NCBI RefSeq assembly: GCF_008274825.1 | Contig: NZ_CP030848.1 | Coordinates: forward strand, 3,719,618 to 3,783,617 | DNA length: 64,000 nucleotides | Source: Sphingobacterium hotanense | Lineage (GTDB): Bacteria; Bacteroidota; Bacteroidia; Sphingobacteriales; Sphingobacteriaceae | Direction of reading: 5' to 3' | Shown: in pieces, positions 1-8,952 of the stretch | Numbering within the stretch: the first letter of the stretch is position 1 | How the letters are laid out: every line of letters begins with the position of its first letter | Notes under the pieces: generated by a model | Database searches by the model: none | What the model was told of the DNA's origin: nothing | The model's input: only the letters and a program-made list of their open reading frames with translations | Made by a program: the position numbers and the translations under genes

Positions 1-684
1 AAATTGATGGTCGGTTTATTACTGCCAAAAGAGGGGAATGTGTTTTTCGGAACATTGAAGAGCGCTGATCGTTCTGCGGCATATTATAACGAGGTGTTCT
101 ACTTATCTGACAGCAGCAAGCTACCTGATATGAATATTGAAGCTTTCGGAAAGATATATGGAGCTTTCTATACCAGATATGACCATCAGGAATATATCAA
201 CAACCTGAAGTCATTCAATATTCCTATCGAAAATGGTTTACGAGAACTGTCTTTAGGCCAACATCGCAAAGTGCATCTCGCCTTTGCATTAGCCTGCAAC
301 ACGTCAGTATTGCTTATGGACGAACCAAGCAATGGCCTTGATATTCCTTCTAAGGGAATCTTCAGAAAATTGTTGGCCAAGTCAATGTCGACTGATAAGA
401 TCTTTGTGATCGCTACCCACCAAATTCGAGACGTCGATAATCTGTTCGACCATCTGCTGATCTTAAACGAAGGCAAGCTACTTATCGATGCGAACCTATT
501 TGACTTATCAAAAGAATATAGCATCACAAGAACCCCGGAACCGGAAGATGAAATTGTCTATAGCCAACAGGAATTTGATGGAGCAGTCCATCTTGTTAAA
601 ACGACGGCGCCAAACGAGGCAAAACTCGATATTGAATTCCTGTTTAATGCTTTTACTAAATCAAACCAAACTGTAGAACTATGA
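1..684 (+). CDS. ABC transporter ATP-binding protein (5' truncated)
   Basis: This is the nucleotide-binding subunit of an ABC transporter, cut by the window edge. The frame is open from base 1 and reads K-L-M-V-G, the residues that normally follow a Walker A motif, so Walker A and the true start lie upstream. Visible motifs are the signature LSLGQ (near residue 82), Walker B VLLMDEP followed by the D-loop SNGLD, and the switch histidine in IATHQ. It overlaps the following permease gene by 4 bp (ATGA), which indicates translational coupling. With the GntR gene two places downstream it forms the layout of YtrA-regulated ABC operons. The substrate cannot be told from the sequence. Confidence 0.93.
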   Translation, partial: KLMVGLLLPKEGNVFFGTLKSADRSAAYYNEVFYLSDSSKLPDMNIEAFGKIYGAFYTRYDHQEYINNLKSFNIPIENGLRELSLGQHRKVHLAFALACNTSVLLMDEPSNGLDIPSKGIFRKLLAKSMSTDKIFVIATHQIRDVDNLFDHLLILNEGKLLIDANLFDLSKEYSITRTPEPEDEIVYSQQEFDGAVHLVKTTAPNEAKLDIEFLFNAFTKSNQTVEL

Positions 685-1469
685 GAACCTCCCTATTATA
701 TACAAAAACCATCTTATTAGGTAATCGGTACTTGCTAATCTCCATTCCATTGCTTGCAATAATTGGATTTGTTGGGTTATTCTTGCTGACCTGGAACCAT
801 TCATTTGAGTTGATGGAAGCTACAATCAGCGACGCGGGAATTGTAGATTACAATGCTGCTATGCAATTGGCAGGCTATTCTTATTTCGAACCCAGCATTG
901 TCCTTGTATTCGTATTACCGTTAGTACATTTACTATTACTTCAGAAATTGTACTATAGATTCTATGAACTGTCCCTTCCGGTAAGTCCTGCTCAACGGTT
1001 TTTATCGTATTTGATTACAGCGGCAATCATTTACGTAGCGAACCTATTGATCATTATTTTGCTAAACTATTTGACACAAGTTTATTTTCAAAGTCGCTAT
1101 CTAGAGGTATGTACAGAAGCGTTTGATAAATTGGGTTATCTATACGAAGGAATACGTGAAAACAGCATACTAAATAACGCCAACATTAATTACCCCTTAA
1201 TGAAGATTGGGTTATTCTTTTTTGTCTTGTTGCCACTGCATCTATATGCTCTTCTCTATTTCAGAAAATATAGCCTACTGAAATTTATAGGAATTATCAC
1301 GGTCTTAATGACTATCGGTATCTACTTCCTGAACAAGGTATGGTCCGCCCATCCGTACTATATCAATAACGAATCCTATGTAGAACTATTCCCGATTGTC
1401 CTTTATTTATTAGCATCAATAGCATGTTACGTGGGTTTTTATTTTTTATTAAAAGAGAAGGAGGTTTAA
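681..1469 (+). CDS. ABC transporter permease-like membrane protein
   Basis: A 262-residue hydrophobic protein with about six predicted membrane segments (roughly residues 20-42, 70-92, 105-130, 173-193, 200-216 and 236-256). No soluble domain or catalytic motif is visible. It starts inside the stop of the ATPase gene and is followed without a gap by a GntR regulator, so it is almost certainly the membrane subunit of this transporter. I recognise no specific family name. The inference of permease role rests on topology and operon position. Confidence 0.8.
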   Translation: MRTSLLYTKTILLGNRYLLISIPLLAIIGFVGLFLLTWNHSFELMEATISDAGIVDYNAAMQLAGYSYFEPSIVLVFVLPLVHLLLLQKLYYRFYELSLPVSPAQRFLSYLITAAIIYVANLLIIILLNYLTQVYFQSRYLEVCTEAFDKLGYLYEGIRENSILNNANINYPLMKIGLFFFVLLPLHLYALLYFRKYSLLKFIGIITVLMTIGIYFLNKVWSAHPYYINNESYVELFPIVLYLLASIACYVGFYFLLKEKEV

Positions 1470-1829
1470 ATGCAGTTTACAAATGATAAACCCATCTATC
1501 AACAGATCATCGATCTAGTGATGGAAAAGATTCTGAAAAAGGAATGGGCCGCTGGGGAAAAAATCCTCTCAGTTCGCGACCTGGGCGCAACTTTGGAGGT
1601 AAACCCGAATACCATCATGCGGTCTTACGAAAAACTGCAACAGGATGAAATCATCTTCAATAAAAGAGGCTTAGGTTTTTTTGTTGCAGAAGACGCTCAA
1701 GACCGAATTATCGGCCTACGGAAAGAAAGCTTTTTGGAACAAGAAGCGCCACGATTTTTGCAGACAGCAAAATTGTTAAACATATCAATCGATGAAATAA
1801 CCGACTTATATAACGCTATAGAATTATGA
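1470..1829 (+). CDS. GntR-family regulator, YtrA type
   Basis: A 119-residue regulator made of an N-terminal winged helix (about residues 5-75, with the typical YQQIIDLVMEKI opening and VNPNTIMRSYEKLQ recognition region) and a short helical C-terminus instead of a ligand-binding domain. That is the YtrA subfamily, whose members usually repress their own ABC-transporter operon. It abuts the permease gene (stop then ATG) and overlaps the next gene by 4 bp. Inference: it controls this operon from a promoter upstream of the window. Confidence 0.92.
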   Translation: MQFTNDKPIYQQIIDLVMEKILKKEWAAGEKILSVRDLGATLEVNPNTIMRSYEKLQQDEIIFNKRGLGFFVAEDAQDRIIGLRKESFLEQEAPRFLQTAKLLNISIDEITDLYNAIEL

Positions 1830-2611
1830 AAAAGTCCACCATTATAATTATCGTCACAGGGTTAACCTTATTCCTTTGCTTTTTTATTTTTCGCCCGATA
1901 ACAGGTCGCATCCTTGTTAAAGACAAGATTACAAAGGAACCGGCGGATCCAATATCTGCCTTTATGATGGGCTTTAGTGAGCCTGAAACAGCAAAACCAG
2001 TTTCCCTTGACAACATTGAACATATTGTGATCAATGGTAAGGGCTTGAAAAACCACACCTTCGTGCGTGTCACAGAGAACGGGAGAAACGAGATTTCTAG
2101 ATCAAATTATTATTATAAAAAAGAAATAAACTCTGTTGTCAAAGGAAACACGATGATGATCACGCTAAGCGGTCTGACTACAGATAATTTTGAGATTGAT
2201 GTGGATAGTTTATCCATCAAAACCATTGCGTTAAACAATATCAGGGGCACCCTTTCTATCCATTCGGCAGACAGCGTATTCTACGGACTCAGCAAAGTAA
2301 CCGTGGGCAAAGGCGCTCAGGTAGATCTTCGGGGAGCGACCGAAAATCGAGAGACTTTAGACCCAAAGTTCCAACTGCTAGGGATGGAAAAATCTATTAT
2401 TCGTTTGGAAGGTCTATCATTCGCTACATTCAACGCTACTCTTAATAACGCACGCTTAGATTTGATAGAATCAAATGTTGCCGATACGGCGAATATAGCA
2501 TTGGAGGGTCGCAGTAATATTATTCACCCCGCAGGATTGAAGACCTTCGGAAAACTTACGTTGACCGGAAATACGGATTACTACAACGAGCGAAACGTCA
2601 AAAAACAATAG
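1826..2611 (+). CDS. membrane-anchored hypothetical protein of the ABC operon
   Basis: A 261-residue protein with an N-terminal membrane anchor or signal (residues 5-22) and a beta-rich remainder. The C-terminal half has short repeating strands with many Asn, Asp and Ser turns, which resembles the beta-helical GIN/DUF2807 type of surface domain, but I cannot assign it firmly. The ATG overlaps the GntR stop by 4 bp, so it is translated from the same mRNA. It may be an envelope accessory of the transporter. Confidence 0.75.
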   Translation: MKKSTIIIIVTGLTLFLCFFIFRPITGRILVKDKITKEPADPISAFMMGFSEPETAKPVSLDNIEHIVINGKGLKNHTFVRVTENGRNEISRSNYYYKKEINSVVKGNTMMITLSGLTTDNFEIDVDSLSIKTIALNNIRGTLSIHSADSVFYGLSKVTVGKGAQVDLRGATENRETLDPKFQLLGMEKSIIRLEGLSFATFNATLNNARLDLIESNVADTANIALEGRSNIIHPAGLKTFGKLTLTGNTDYYNERNVKKQ

Positions 2612-2682
2612 CTATGAACCCTCATCTTATCATCCGACTTATCAGTAGATTGATAAATTTGTTTAATAGTCTTTAAAAAGCA

Positions 2683-2710
2683 TAGGGTTGGACGCAAGCG
2701 CCCAACCCTA
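2683..2710 (-). terminator. Terminator of the ferritin gene
   Basis: Inverted repeat TAGGGTTGG (2683-2691) with CCAACCCTA (2702-2710), plus inner CGC/GCG pairs, located between the convergent ABC operon and ferritin gene. On the minus strand it is followed by a T-rich stretch, so it probably ends ferritin transcription. It may also stop the ABC operon. Confidence 0.7.
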
Positions 2711-2735
2711 TTATTAAGATTAATAGAGAACTTCT

Positions 2736-3290
2736 TTATTCTGGGTTATCAGCAGTCGACTCTCTGGACAAAGTCACTTCATCCGGTGCGCTTTCTAAGA
2801 ATTTATCCAAAGAGAATAGCGACTCATCTGTTGCGCGATCGCCACCCGCAATCTTCAACTTATCGATTAATTGAAGCGCTAGTTTTTCTTCTTCAATCTG
2901 CTCCTTCACAAACCACTGCGCAAAGTTCCAAGTTGCCCAATCCTTCTCGTCCATCGACTGATTAACCAGATTGTAGATAGCATTGGTATTATCCACCTCA
3001 TGCTCGAAAACCATATCGAAGCATTCGGTAATTGTTTTCGGCAATTTGCTTGGTGCCTCGACCGCTTCCACCTTTGGCTCTCCCCCACGCTCCAGAATGT
3101 ACATCATAATCTTGATCATATGATTCCGCTCTTCCTGCGCATGACGGAAAAGAAAATTTGCAATACCACCATAACCTTTTGTATCGGCCCAAATCCCCAA
3201 AGCCAAATAAATCTGTGAGGCTTGGTTTTCTTTTGTCATCTGTTTAATCAGCGATGTTTCCATCGCCTTTGAAAGTCTATTCGTGTTCAT
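2736..3290 (-). CDS. ftnA: Bacterial non-haem ferritin
   Basis: Cytosolic iron-storage protein that oxidises Fe(II) and stores it as mineral in a 24-subunit shell. The 184 residues fit the ferritin four-helix bundle: E18 in the first helix (ENQASQIYLALGIW), the EERNHM metal site of the second helix, then EHEVDN and WFVKEQIEEE helices carrying further ferroxidase residues. The length is slightly above the usual 165-175 because of an acidic, Ser-rich tail. It is a single gene convergent with the ABC operon. Confidence 0.93.
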   Translation of the reverse strand: MNTNRLSKAMETSLIKQMTKENQASQIYLALGIWADTKGYGGIANFLFRHAQEERNHMIKIMMYILERGGEPKVEAVEAPSKLPKTITECFDMVFEHEVDNTNAIYNLVNQSMDEKDWATWNFAQWFVKEQIEEEKLALQLIDKLKIAGGDRATDESLFSLDKFLESAPDEVTLSRESTADNPE

Positions 3291-3514
3291 AGCTTCAGCT
3301 TTTTATTAATCAACAGTAGGCATCTTATATTGTTTCATTTTTTAGACTTTTTTAATCCCTACGAAGGTTGTAAATTTGATTTCAACCCAAAGAAACAATT
3401 GCACAGACTACTTGTTTTTTAAGAGAGCGTCTGTTTTCAATGGCCATCAAGGAACTCAAACTTGCTGGTATTGCGATGGAAACATGAAAGTTATAAAATA
3501 AATCAATTAGATAT

Positions 3515-4441
3515 ATGGCGTTTTTAGATTACTATAAAGTATTAGGATTGGATAAAACAGCCAGCCAGGAGGACATCAAAAAAGCATATAGAAAACTTGC
3601 CCGCAAGTTTCATCCTGATTTGAATCCAAATGACGAGGAGGCTAAGAAGAAATTTCAGGAAATCAATGAGGCCAACGAAGTGCTGACCGATCCGGACAAG
3701 CGTAAGAAATACGATCAGTATGGCGAAAATTGGAAGCATGGTGAAGAGTATGAAAAGGCGCAGCAACAGTATGGCCGTTCTAATGCCGGACGAGGGGGAC
3801 AGAATCCGTTCCAGGGCTATGATTTCAACTACGACGGAAACTATGATACGGGCGAGTATTCGGATTTCTTTGAAGAACTTTTTGGCAGTCGCTTTTCGGG
3901 GCGCAGCTCCAATCGCAGATCTGCGGGCTTTAGGGGGCAAGACTATAACACAAGTTTAGAATTGACTCTTTTGCAAGCTTCGCAGACGCATCAGCAGACC
4001 TTCACTGTGAATGGAAAGAATATTCGTATCACGATCCCGGCGGGCGTGGAAGACGGACAGAAGATTCGGTTGAAAGGTCAGGGCGGCGAAGGAATGAATG
4101 GCGGGCCAAACGGCGACTTATACATCACGTTCAGCATTAAAGCGGACCCTAATTTCCAACGGAAGGGGAATGATCTTTATACCAATATATCCATTGATTT
4201 AGCGACGGCGCTATTAGGTGGAGAGACCATCGTAAATACCCTGACGGGCAAAATCAACGTAAAGATTAAGGCAGAAACACAAAACGGAGCAAAGATCCGT
4301 TTAAAAGGTAAGGGATATCCGGTTTATAAAAAGGATGGTGAATTTGGCGATTTATATGCTGAGGTTCACGTGAAACTTCCGACAAATTTGACTGATGAAC
4401 AAAAGAAACTTGTTCAACAATTTGCAGACTCAACAAAGTAA
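3515..4441 (+). CDS. cbpA: J-domain co-chaperone, CbpA type
   Basis: DnaJ-family protein of 308 residues that stimulates Hsp70 (DnaK) ATPase. The J domain covers residues 1-70 with HPD at 33-35. A Gly/Phe/Asn-rich linker follows (about 85-135), then two C-terminal substrate-binding beta domains (about 140-300). The four CxxCxGxG zinc-finger repeats of true DnaJ are absent, so this is the CbpA/DjlA-like class. The next gene, 3 bp downstream, encodes the CbpM-type modulator, which supports the CbpA assignment. A TAnnTTTG -7 box (TAAATTTG) lies at 3371-3378. Confidence 0.94.
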   Translation: MAFLDYYKVLGLDKTASQEDIKKAYRKLARKFHPDLNPNDEEAKKKFQEINEANEVLTDPDKRKKYDQYGENWKHGEEYEKAQQQYGRSNAGRGGQNPFQGYDFNYDGNYDTGEYSDFFEELFGSRFSGRSSNRRSAGFRGQDYNTSLELTLLQASQTHQQTFTVNGKNIRITIPAGVEDGQKIRLKGQGGEGMNGGPNGDLYITFSIKADPNFQRKGNDLYTNISIDLATALLGGETIVNTLTGKINVKIKAETQNGAKIRLKGKGYPVYKKDGEFGDLYAEVHVKLPTNLTDEQKKLVQQFADSTK

Positions 4442-4444
4442 GCT

Positions 4445-4720
4445 ATGGAAAAGACATTATTTAAGGTGATTGATATCTGCCGATCGAATAAGATTGAACG
4501 GACTTTTATTCAGGAATTGCACCAGAATGGCCTGATTGAAATTATCATCGAAGAGGAAACGGAGTTTATTGAAGAGGAGCAAATACCACAGATAGAACGC
4601 TTCTCAAACTGGCATTATGAATTAGAACTTAACGTGCAGGGTATCGAAGTCGTACAGAATTTGATCGATCGTATCGAGAAATTACAACGAGAGGTTAGGT
4701 TTTTAAAAGGGGGGGCTTGA
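4445..4720 (+). CDS. cbpM: Chaperone modulator CbpM-like
   Basis: A 91-residue MerR-like helical protein (EFIEEEQIPQIERFSNWHYEL followed by a C-terminal helix RIEKLQREVRFLK). CbpM proteins bind the J domain of CbpA and block its interaction with DnaK. It begins 3 bp after the cbpA stop, so the pair is co-transcribed, and it is followed directly by a strong terminator. The assignment rests on sequence pattern and gene pairing. Confidence 0.88.
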   Translation: MEKTLFKVIDICRSNKIERTFIQELHQNGLIEIIIEEETEFIEEEQIPQIERFSNWHYELELNVQGIEVVQNLIDRIEKLQREVRFLKGGA

Positions 4721-4731
4721 TCAGCGTAGAG

Positions 4732-4770
4732 AAATACTGAAGAGCCCTTTAAACGGCTCTTCAGTATTTT
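4732..4770 (+). terminator. Rho-independent terminator after cbpAM
   Basis: Perfect 15-bp stem, AAATACTGAAGAGCC (4732-4746) with its complement at 4755-4769, ending in TTTT. It lies between the convergent cbpM and tonB-like genes and could act in both directions. Confidence 0.88.
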
Positions 4771-4808
4771 CGATTTATTGAAGAAATAGCAATGATGCTA
4801 GTACTCAT

Positions 4809-5294
4809 TTAAAAGTTGCCAGACATATTTCTAATACTGCTTTGATTTGATTGTGTTCTCGATTGAGAATTAAGATTAACAGTCACTGGAATAGTGTGTC
4901 TTACCTTCACTTTCTTTCCATCCACAACCGCTGGAACCCATTTATGCCTTTTCCCCGCTTTACTAATAGCTCTAACAAGCGCCTCACCACTACCACTACC
5001 GATATCTTGCAAAATAACCACATCGGTAATTACGCCCGCCGTATCAACTAAAAAAGCGGCTTCAATTTTCCCGCTTCTTCCCGAGTTAATGACTGCTTTT
5101 GGAATTGTAAAGCTTGAATTGACATCTCTTCTAAACGCCTTTTCTCCCTTTAGGGGCGCCGACTGTTGATCAAAAACAACGTTGGGATCAATGGCGTCAA
5201 CGATCATAATCGATGTGTCGACCTCCTGAGATTTAACTTCATGAGTGAATGCCAATCCAAAAAATAATAAATAAGTTAATATACTCCCTTTCAT
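4809..5294 (-). CDS. Secreted TonB C-terminal domain protein
   Basis: A 161-residue exported protein: signal peptide at residues 1-22 and a TonB C-terminal-like domain from about 60 (the region with VDTAGVITDVVIL and the IPVTVNL end). It lacks the membrane anchor plus Pro-rich spacer of a true TonB, so it may be a periplasmic TonB-domain protein rather than an energy transducer. It follows the M56-TonB gene on the same strand after 136 bp, and its domain resembles the C-terminus of that protein, so the two may be a duplicated pair under BlaI control. Confidence 0.82.
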   Translation of the reverse strand: MKGSILTYLLFFGLAFTHEVKSQEVDTSIMIVDAIDPNVVFDQQSAPLKGEKAFRRDVNSSFTIPKAVINSGRSGKIEAAFLVDTAGVITDVVILQDIGSGSGEALVRAISKAGKRHKWVPAVVDGKKVKVRHTIPVTVNLNSQSRTQSNQSSIRNMSGNF

Positions 5295-5429
5295 AATTTA
5301 AATGGTTTGATACTAAAATACCAATATTCATATTATAATCCTATTTTAGGTCTTCTAATTGTTATTCAAAGACCTAAAATAGGCACAAGAAAGGTTCTAG
5401 AGTCAAACCAAGCCAAAAGGGTTAGTCTA

Positions 5430-6638
5430 CTATTGTTGGGTAAGATCTAATCTTAACGGGATCATAAAGCGGGAGGCTACGGGTTTTCCGTCTTGAATAG
5501 CAGGTTTCCATTTCTCCGCTTTCTCAATCGCAGCAATCAATGCCTCACCGGTTCCATGCCCTAAATCTTCTGTGATGATAATATTAGAAATCGCTCCATC
5601 TGAACCAATGATAAAATTTGCGACTATTTTTCCTTTTACACCGGCATCAATCGCAGCCTGCGTATAAGTATACTTTTCTTGTACAAATTTCCGGAAATTA
5701 TCGATGCCACCGGGATAATCAGCTAATATCTCGGGATTGTCGATAAGTGACCCCTCAAATTTTTCTTCCTCTGGTAAATCCAGCAAAGTGATCTCTTCAA
5801 CCGGAGGTTCTGTTTTCTGTTCTTCCTGTTTACAGTTTACCACAAGGAAAAGCATAAATAGGGTTGCAGGTAGGGTTAATAGGTATATCGCCTTAAATTT
5901 ATAGGCTGTTTTTTCTTTAAATAACATAGTGATTCTATTTTTCAATAATGAATTATTGGAAAACTCATGTTGTAGCAAGGCGCTTTTGGTATTCATTGCC
6001 TGGGCCAGCAAAAGCTCTGCATAGGCAACTTTATTGTCGGCATTCTTTTCGTCGACAATACATTCATGAACAAATTTCATCTCCCGAATCAACATAGGAT
6101 AGATCGGATTAAACCAATTGAAAAGCCTAAAGATTTCTAATAGGATAATATCCAGCGAATGCCCTTGTTTGACATGTTCAAGCTCATGATTGCGCACTTG
6201 TTGTAAATCTTCGTCTTGTAATTCCTTGCTTAGCACAATCTTTCCAAAGAATGAAAAACTGCCTTTGGCAGACCCTGCCCCTATCGTTCTCAATAATGCC
6301 ACAATTCGGTAGAGAAACCAAGCGCTGAACATAGCAACCCCAAGCCAATACATTGCATTTAATGTTTGGAAGCTCAGAATATCCCATTGATCAGCTGATA
6401 CTATATCGGCTTCAATAGCTTGTTGATTTGCCCCGATCGTTATTTCGGGGATCTCTACAATCATCATCTCGGGCATAGGTACTTGTACGTAAAGTCCCAT
6501 GGGAATAAGATATGCGGCGAACAAGCTGCCCAATAGGAACCAACGATTCCATTGGAAAAATGTTAGCTTTCGTAGTCCTAACCAGTAGATTAGGAAAAAG
6601 ACGATCAGCGCTATATTTGAAAGGATTAAGTATAGCAT
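5430..6638 (-). CDS. BlaR1-like M56 metallopeptidase fused to a TonB domain
   Basis: A 402-residue integral membrane protein. Residues 1-120 contain about four membrane segments, followed by the gluzincin motif HELEH at 151-155 of the M56 (BlaR1/MecR1) family, another membrane segment near 255-275, and a periplasmic TonB C-terminal domain from about 305. Classical BlaR1 ends in a penicillin-binding sensor, and here that position is taken by the TonB domain, so it probably does not sense beta-lactams. The stop-to-start gap from the BlaI gene is 17 bp. Known for the family: the peptidase inactivates the BlaI repressor after stimulus. What stimulus this one sees is unknown. Confidence 0.92.
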   Translation of the reverse strand: MLYLILSNIALIVFFLIYWLGLRKLTFFQWNRWFLLGSLFAAYLIPMGLYVQVPMPEMMIVEIPEITIGANQQAIEADIVSADQWDILSFQTLNAMYWLGVAMFSAWFLYRIVALLRTIGAGSAKGSFSFFGKIVLSKELQDEDLQQVRNHELEHVKQGHSLDIILLEIFRLFNWFNPIYPMLIREMKFVHECIVDEKNADNKVAYAELLLAQAMNTKSALLQHEFSNNSLLKNRITMLFKEKTAYKFKAIYLLTLPATLFMLFLVVNCKQEEQKTEPPVEEITLLDLPEEEKFEGSLIDNPEILADYPGGIDNFRKFVQEKYTYTQAAIDAGVKGKIVANFIIGSDGAISNIIITEDLGHGTGEALIAAIEKAEKWKPAIQDGKPVASRFMIPLRLDLTQQ

Positions 6639-6655
6639 GGCTCAAGTATTTGGGT

Positions 6656-7027
6656 TTAAGATTTATGCTTCTGTATTAATTTCAAGATTTCGTCCATGTC
6701 CTTGACGTCGAGCTTCTTTTCTTCTAGAAAAAAAGACAACATGCTGCTGGCTGAATTCTCAAAATAACCTTGCAAGAGTTTTCCTGTGATTAACTTCTTG
6801 TATTCTTCTTTTTGGATCTTCGGAAAATAGCGATGGCTCTTCCCAAAAGACTCGTGATCCACAAAACCCTTGGTCTCAAGAATCCGAATGATGGTTGAAA
6901 CAGTATTATAAGCAGGTTTCGGCTCCGGAAGCATGTCGATGATCTCTTTCACAAATCCACCATCACGATCCCACAACGCTTGCATGATTTGCTCCTCAGC
7001 CTTCGTAAGTTCTTTTAATTCGTCCAT
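6656..7027 (-). CDS. BlaI/MecI-family repressor
   Basis: A 123-residue winged-helix repressor. The first 75 residues carry the BlaI DNA-binding domain (LTKAEEQIMQALW, PAYNTVSTIIRILETKGFV), and the rest is the dimerisation region ending in basic residues. It is the first gene of the blaI-M56-tonB block and is preceded by a perfect palindrome at 7087-7128 that is very likely its operator. Expected mode: dimer binding represses the operon until the M56 protein relieves it. Confidence 0.95.
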   Translation of the reverse strand: MDELKELTKAEEQIMQALWDRDGGFVKEIIDMLPEPKPAYNTVSTIIRILETKGFVDHESFGKSHRYFPKIQKEEYKKLITGKLLQGYFENSASSMLSFFLEEKKLDVKDMDEILKLIQKHKS

Positions 7028-7086
7028 ACTGGTATTGATAAATTATAAAAAGACAATATTGCCTATAATCGATTATAAGACTAAGG

Positions 7087-7128
7087 TATAACTAATAATT
7101 TAGTTATACAACTAAATTATTAGTTATA
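7087..7128. promoter_or_regulatory. Palindromic operator upstream of blaI
   Basis: Perfect inverted repeat of 19 bp: TATAACTAATAATTTAGTT (7087-7105), a 4-bp centre ATAC, and the exact complement at 7110-7128. It lies 60 bp upstream of the BlaI start. The symmetry is seen directly. Its use as the BlaI operator is inferred from position. Confidence 0.75.
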
Positions 7129-7250
7129 AAAGGAAGATTTAAGAATAACATGCTGTAAATAAAGACTATAAATTCATCAAAAAGACATATTAAGTCTGTA
7201 ACAGCTTATTCCAAGGGAGAGAAATGTGAGTTTTGAATGATTGGAATTTG

Positions 7251-7658
7251 CTACTCATGCCGCCATCGCCTATCCGCTTTTTTATCGGATTGCATTTTTT
7301 TACGATCTAGTCGGGCTATGATTTTAGATTTGGGAATCTTTGTCGGAATACGAGGTTTATCTACCTTTAATGCTTCATCCAGAATATTCAGAAATCGTTC
7401 AATTACGATTTCTTTGTTCTTGATTTGGCTTCGATCACTTGAAGCATCAAGCAATAGTTCGCCTTCTTTATTGATTCGATTAGCTAAACGCTCTTTGAGC
7501 AAGGTCTTTTGTTCGTCGGTAAAAATAGAAGAAGCATCAACATTCCAAATAAGCATAACCTTAGAAGAAACTTTATTGACATGCTGCCCTCCTTTTCCGC
7601 CCGCTCTTGATGTTTTAAATTGAAGCTCCTCGATCAGTTTTGTTGTTTGTTCATCCAT
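7251..7658 (-). CDS. arfB: Ribosome-rescue peptidyl-tRNA hydrolase ArfB
   Basis: A 135-residue class I release-factor-like protein. The catalytic GGQ is at residues 23-25 in the context RAGGKGGQHVNK, and the C-terminus is a basic tail (RLDRKKMQSDKKADRRWRH) that in ArfB/YaeJ inserts into the empty mRNA channel of stalled ribosomes. There is no codon-recognition domain, which separates it from RF1 and RF2. It rescues ribosomes on non-stop mRNA by hydrolysing peptidyl-tRNA. It is a single gene, divergent from bshA. Confidence 0.95.
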   Translation of the reverse strand: MDEQTTKLIEELQFKTSRAGGKGGQHVNKVSSKVMLIWNVDASSIFTDEQKTLLKERLANRINKEGELLLDASSDRSQIKNKEIVIERFLNILDEALKVDKPRIPTKIPKSKIIARLDRKKMQSDKKADRRWRHE

Positions 7659-7750
7659 TTGTAATAAAAATAGAATATTTCTGCCTGTCGAAAAAATATT
7701 AATGCGGATTTATAAAAGCATCATTATCTTTATGGAAGAAAACGAAACGT

Positions 7751-8899
7751 ATGAAGATAGGAATTGTCTGTTATCCAACATTTGGTGGAAGTGGGGTGGT
7801 TGCCACAGAATTAGGAAAAGCATTAGCCAACGAAGGGCATCAGGTACATTTCATCACATATAGCCAACCTGCCCGTTTGGATTTCTTCTCCGAAAACCTT
7901 TTTTATCACGAAGTCTCTATGGCGCAATATCCATTATTTGACTTCCCTCCCTACGAAACAGCACTGGCCAGCAAGATGGTTGATGTTGTTCGTTTTGAAA
8001 AATTAGACCTATTGCATGTGCACTATGCAATTCCACATGCATCAGTTGCTTTCCTTGCAAAACAGATCCTAAAGACCTATGGAATCGATATACCTGTCGT
8101 AACGACATTGCACGGCACAGATATAACGCTGGTAGGCAAGGACAAGAGCTTTAGCCCGGTTGTCACTTTCTCGATCAATCAATCGGATGGCGTGACGACC
8201 GTTTCAGATAATCTTAAAGAACAGACCCTGCAGTACTTCGACGTCACACAAGATATCCAAGTAATACCCAACTTTATCGATCTTAAACGCTTCAGCAATA
8301 AGAATCATGAGCATTTCAAGAAAGCCATAGCGCCGAACAACGAACGGATATTGGTGCATACCTCCAATTTCCGGAAAGTAAAGCGTGTGGAAGATGTCGT
8401 GCGCATTTTTGAGAAAGTGAACAAGGTTATCCCAAGTAAATTATTGATGGTTGGGGATGGTCCGGAGCGTCGTAATGCAGAGGAATTAGCCCGCGACCTC
8501 GGGATCTGCGATGTGATCCGTTTCTTAGGGAAACAAGATGCTATCGAAGAGATCTTATCGATCTCCGATTTGTTTTTGATGCCTTCTGGTTCAGAGAGTT
8601 TCGGACTAGCTGCATTAGAGGCTATGGCCTGCAAAGTTCCTGTTATTTCTTCAAATACTGGCGGTTTGCCGGAATTAAATAAGCAGGGCTTCAGCGGATT
8701 CCTAAGCGATATCGGAGATATCGATGATATGGCAAAAAATGCGATTCATATTCTTGAAAACGATGCGACTCTTGCTGAATTTAAGGCGAATGCCTTGGTG
8801 AGGGCACAGGATTTTGAACTTAGTAAAATAGTTCCAAAGTATGAGGAATTTTACCGTCAAGTAATCGAATCGTCAAAAAATCAGAATAAAACTGTTTAA
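7751..8899 (+). CDS. bshA: N-acetyl-alpha-D-glucosaminyl L-malate synthase BshA
   Basis: GT-B glycosyltransferase (382 residues, normal length) catalysing the first step of bacillithiol synthesis: UDP-GlcNAc plus L-malate to GlcNAc-malate. The N-terminal [14 protein letters not shown] loop and the C-terminal [18 protein letters not shown] nucleotide-binding region are characteristic of GT4 enzymes, and the whole N-terminus matches the BshA pattern. bshB and bshC are not nearby. A short, weak -7-like TATCTTTA lies about 25 bp before the ATG. Confidence 0.95.
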   Translation: MKIGIVCYPTFGGSGVVATELGKALANEGHQVHFITYSQPARLDFFSENLFYHEVSMAQYPLFDFPPYETALASKMVDVVRFEKLDLLHVHYAIPHASVAFLAKQILKTYGIDIPVVTTLHGTDITLVGKDKSFSPVVTFSINQSDGVTTVSDNLKEQTLQYFDVTQDIQVIPNFIDLKRFSNKNHEHFKKAIAPNNERILVHTSNFRKVKRVEDVVRIFEKVNKVIPSKLLMVGDGPERRNAEELARDLGICDVIRFLGKQDAIEEILSISDLFLMPSGSESFGLAALEAMACKVPVISSNTGGLPELNKQGFSGFLSDIGDIDDMAKNAIHILENDATLAEFKANALVRAQDFELSKIVPKYEEFYRQVIESSKNQNKTV

Positions 8900-8916
8900 C
8901 CGATGTTAAAAAATCC

Positions 8917-8924
8917 TATCTTTG
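8917..8924 (+). promoter_or_regulatory. -7 box of the pyrH-frr promoter
   Basis: TATCTTTG matches TAnnTTTG exactly. A start of transcription about 7 bp downstream would leave the ATG at 8953 with a short leader and would exclude the in-frame TTG at 8929 as a start. Confidence 0.6.
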
Positions 8925-8952
8925 GCTTTTGGAAATACTCCAAAAATCAAAT

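Noticed and set aside
5430..6638. Beta-lactam resistance sensor (true BlaR1)
   Set aside because: The M56 motif and membrane part fit BlaR1, but the penicillin-binding domain is missing and a TonB domain is present instead. No beta-lactamase gene is adjacent.
7237..7623. Plus-strand frame of 128 codons opposite arfB
   Set aside because: It is the antisense image of arfB, with Ser- and Leu-rich, low-complexity product and no motif.
8929..8952. TTG start for pyrH, 24 bp upstream of the ATG
   Set aside because: It lies just 4 bp after the -7 box, before the expected transcription start, and adds residues not seen in UMP kinases.
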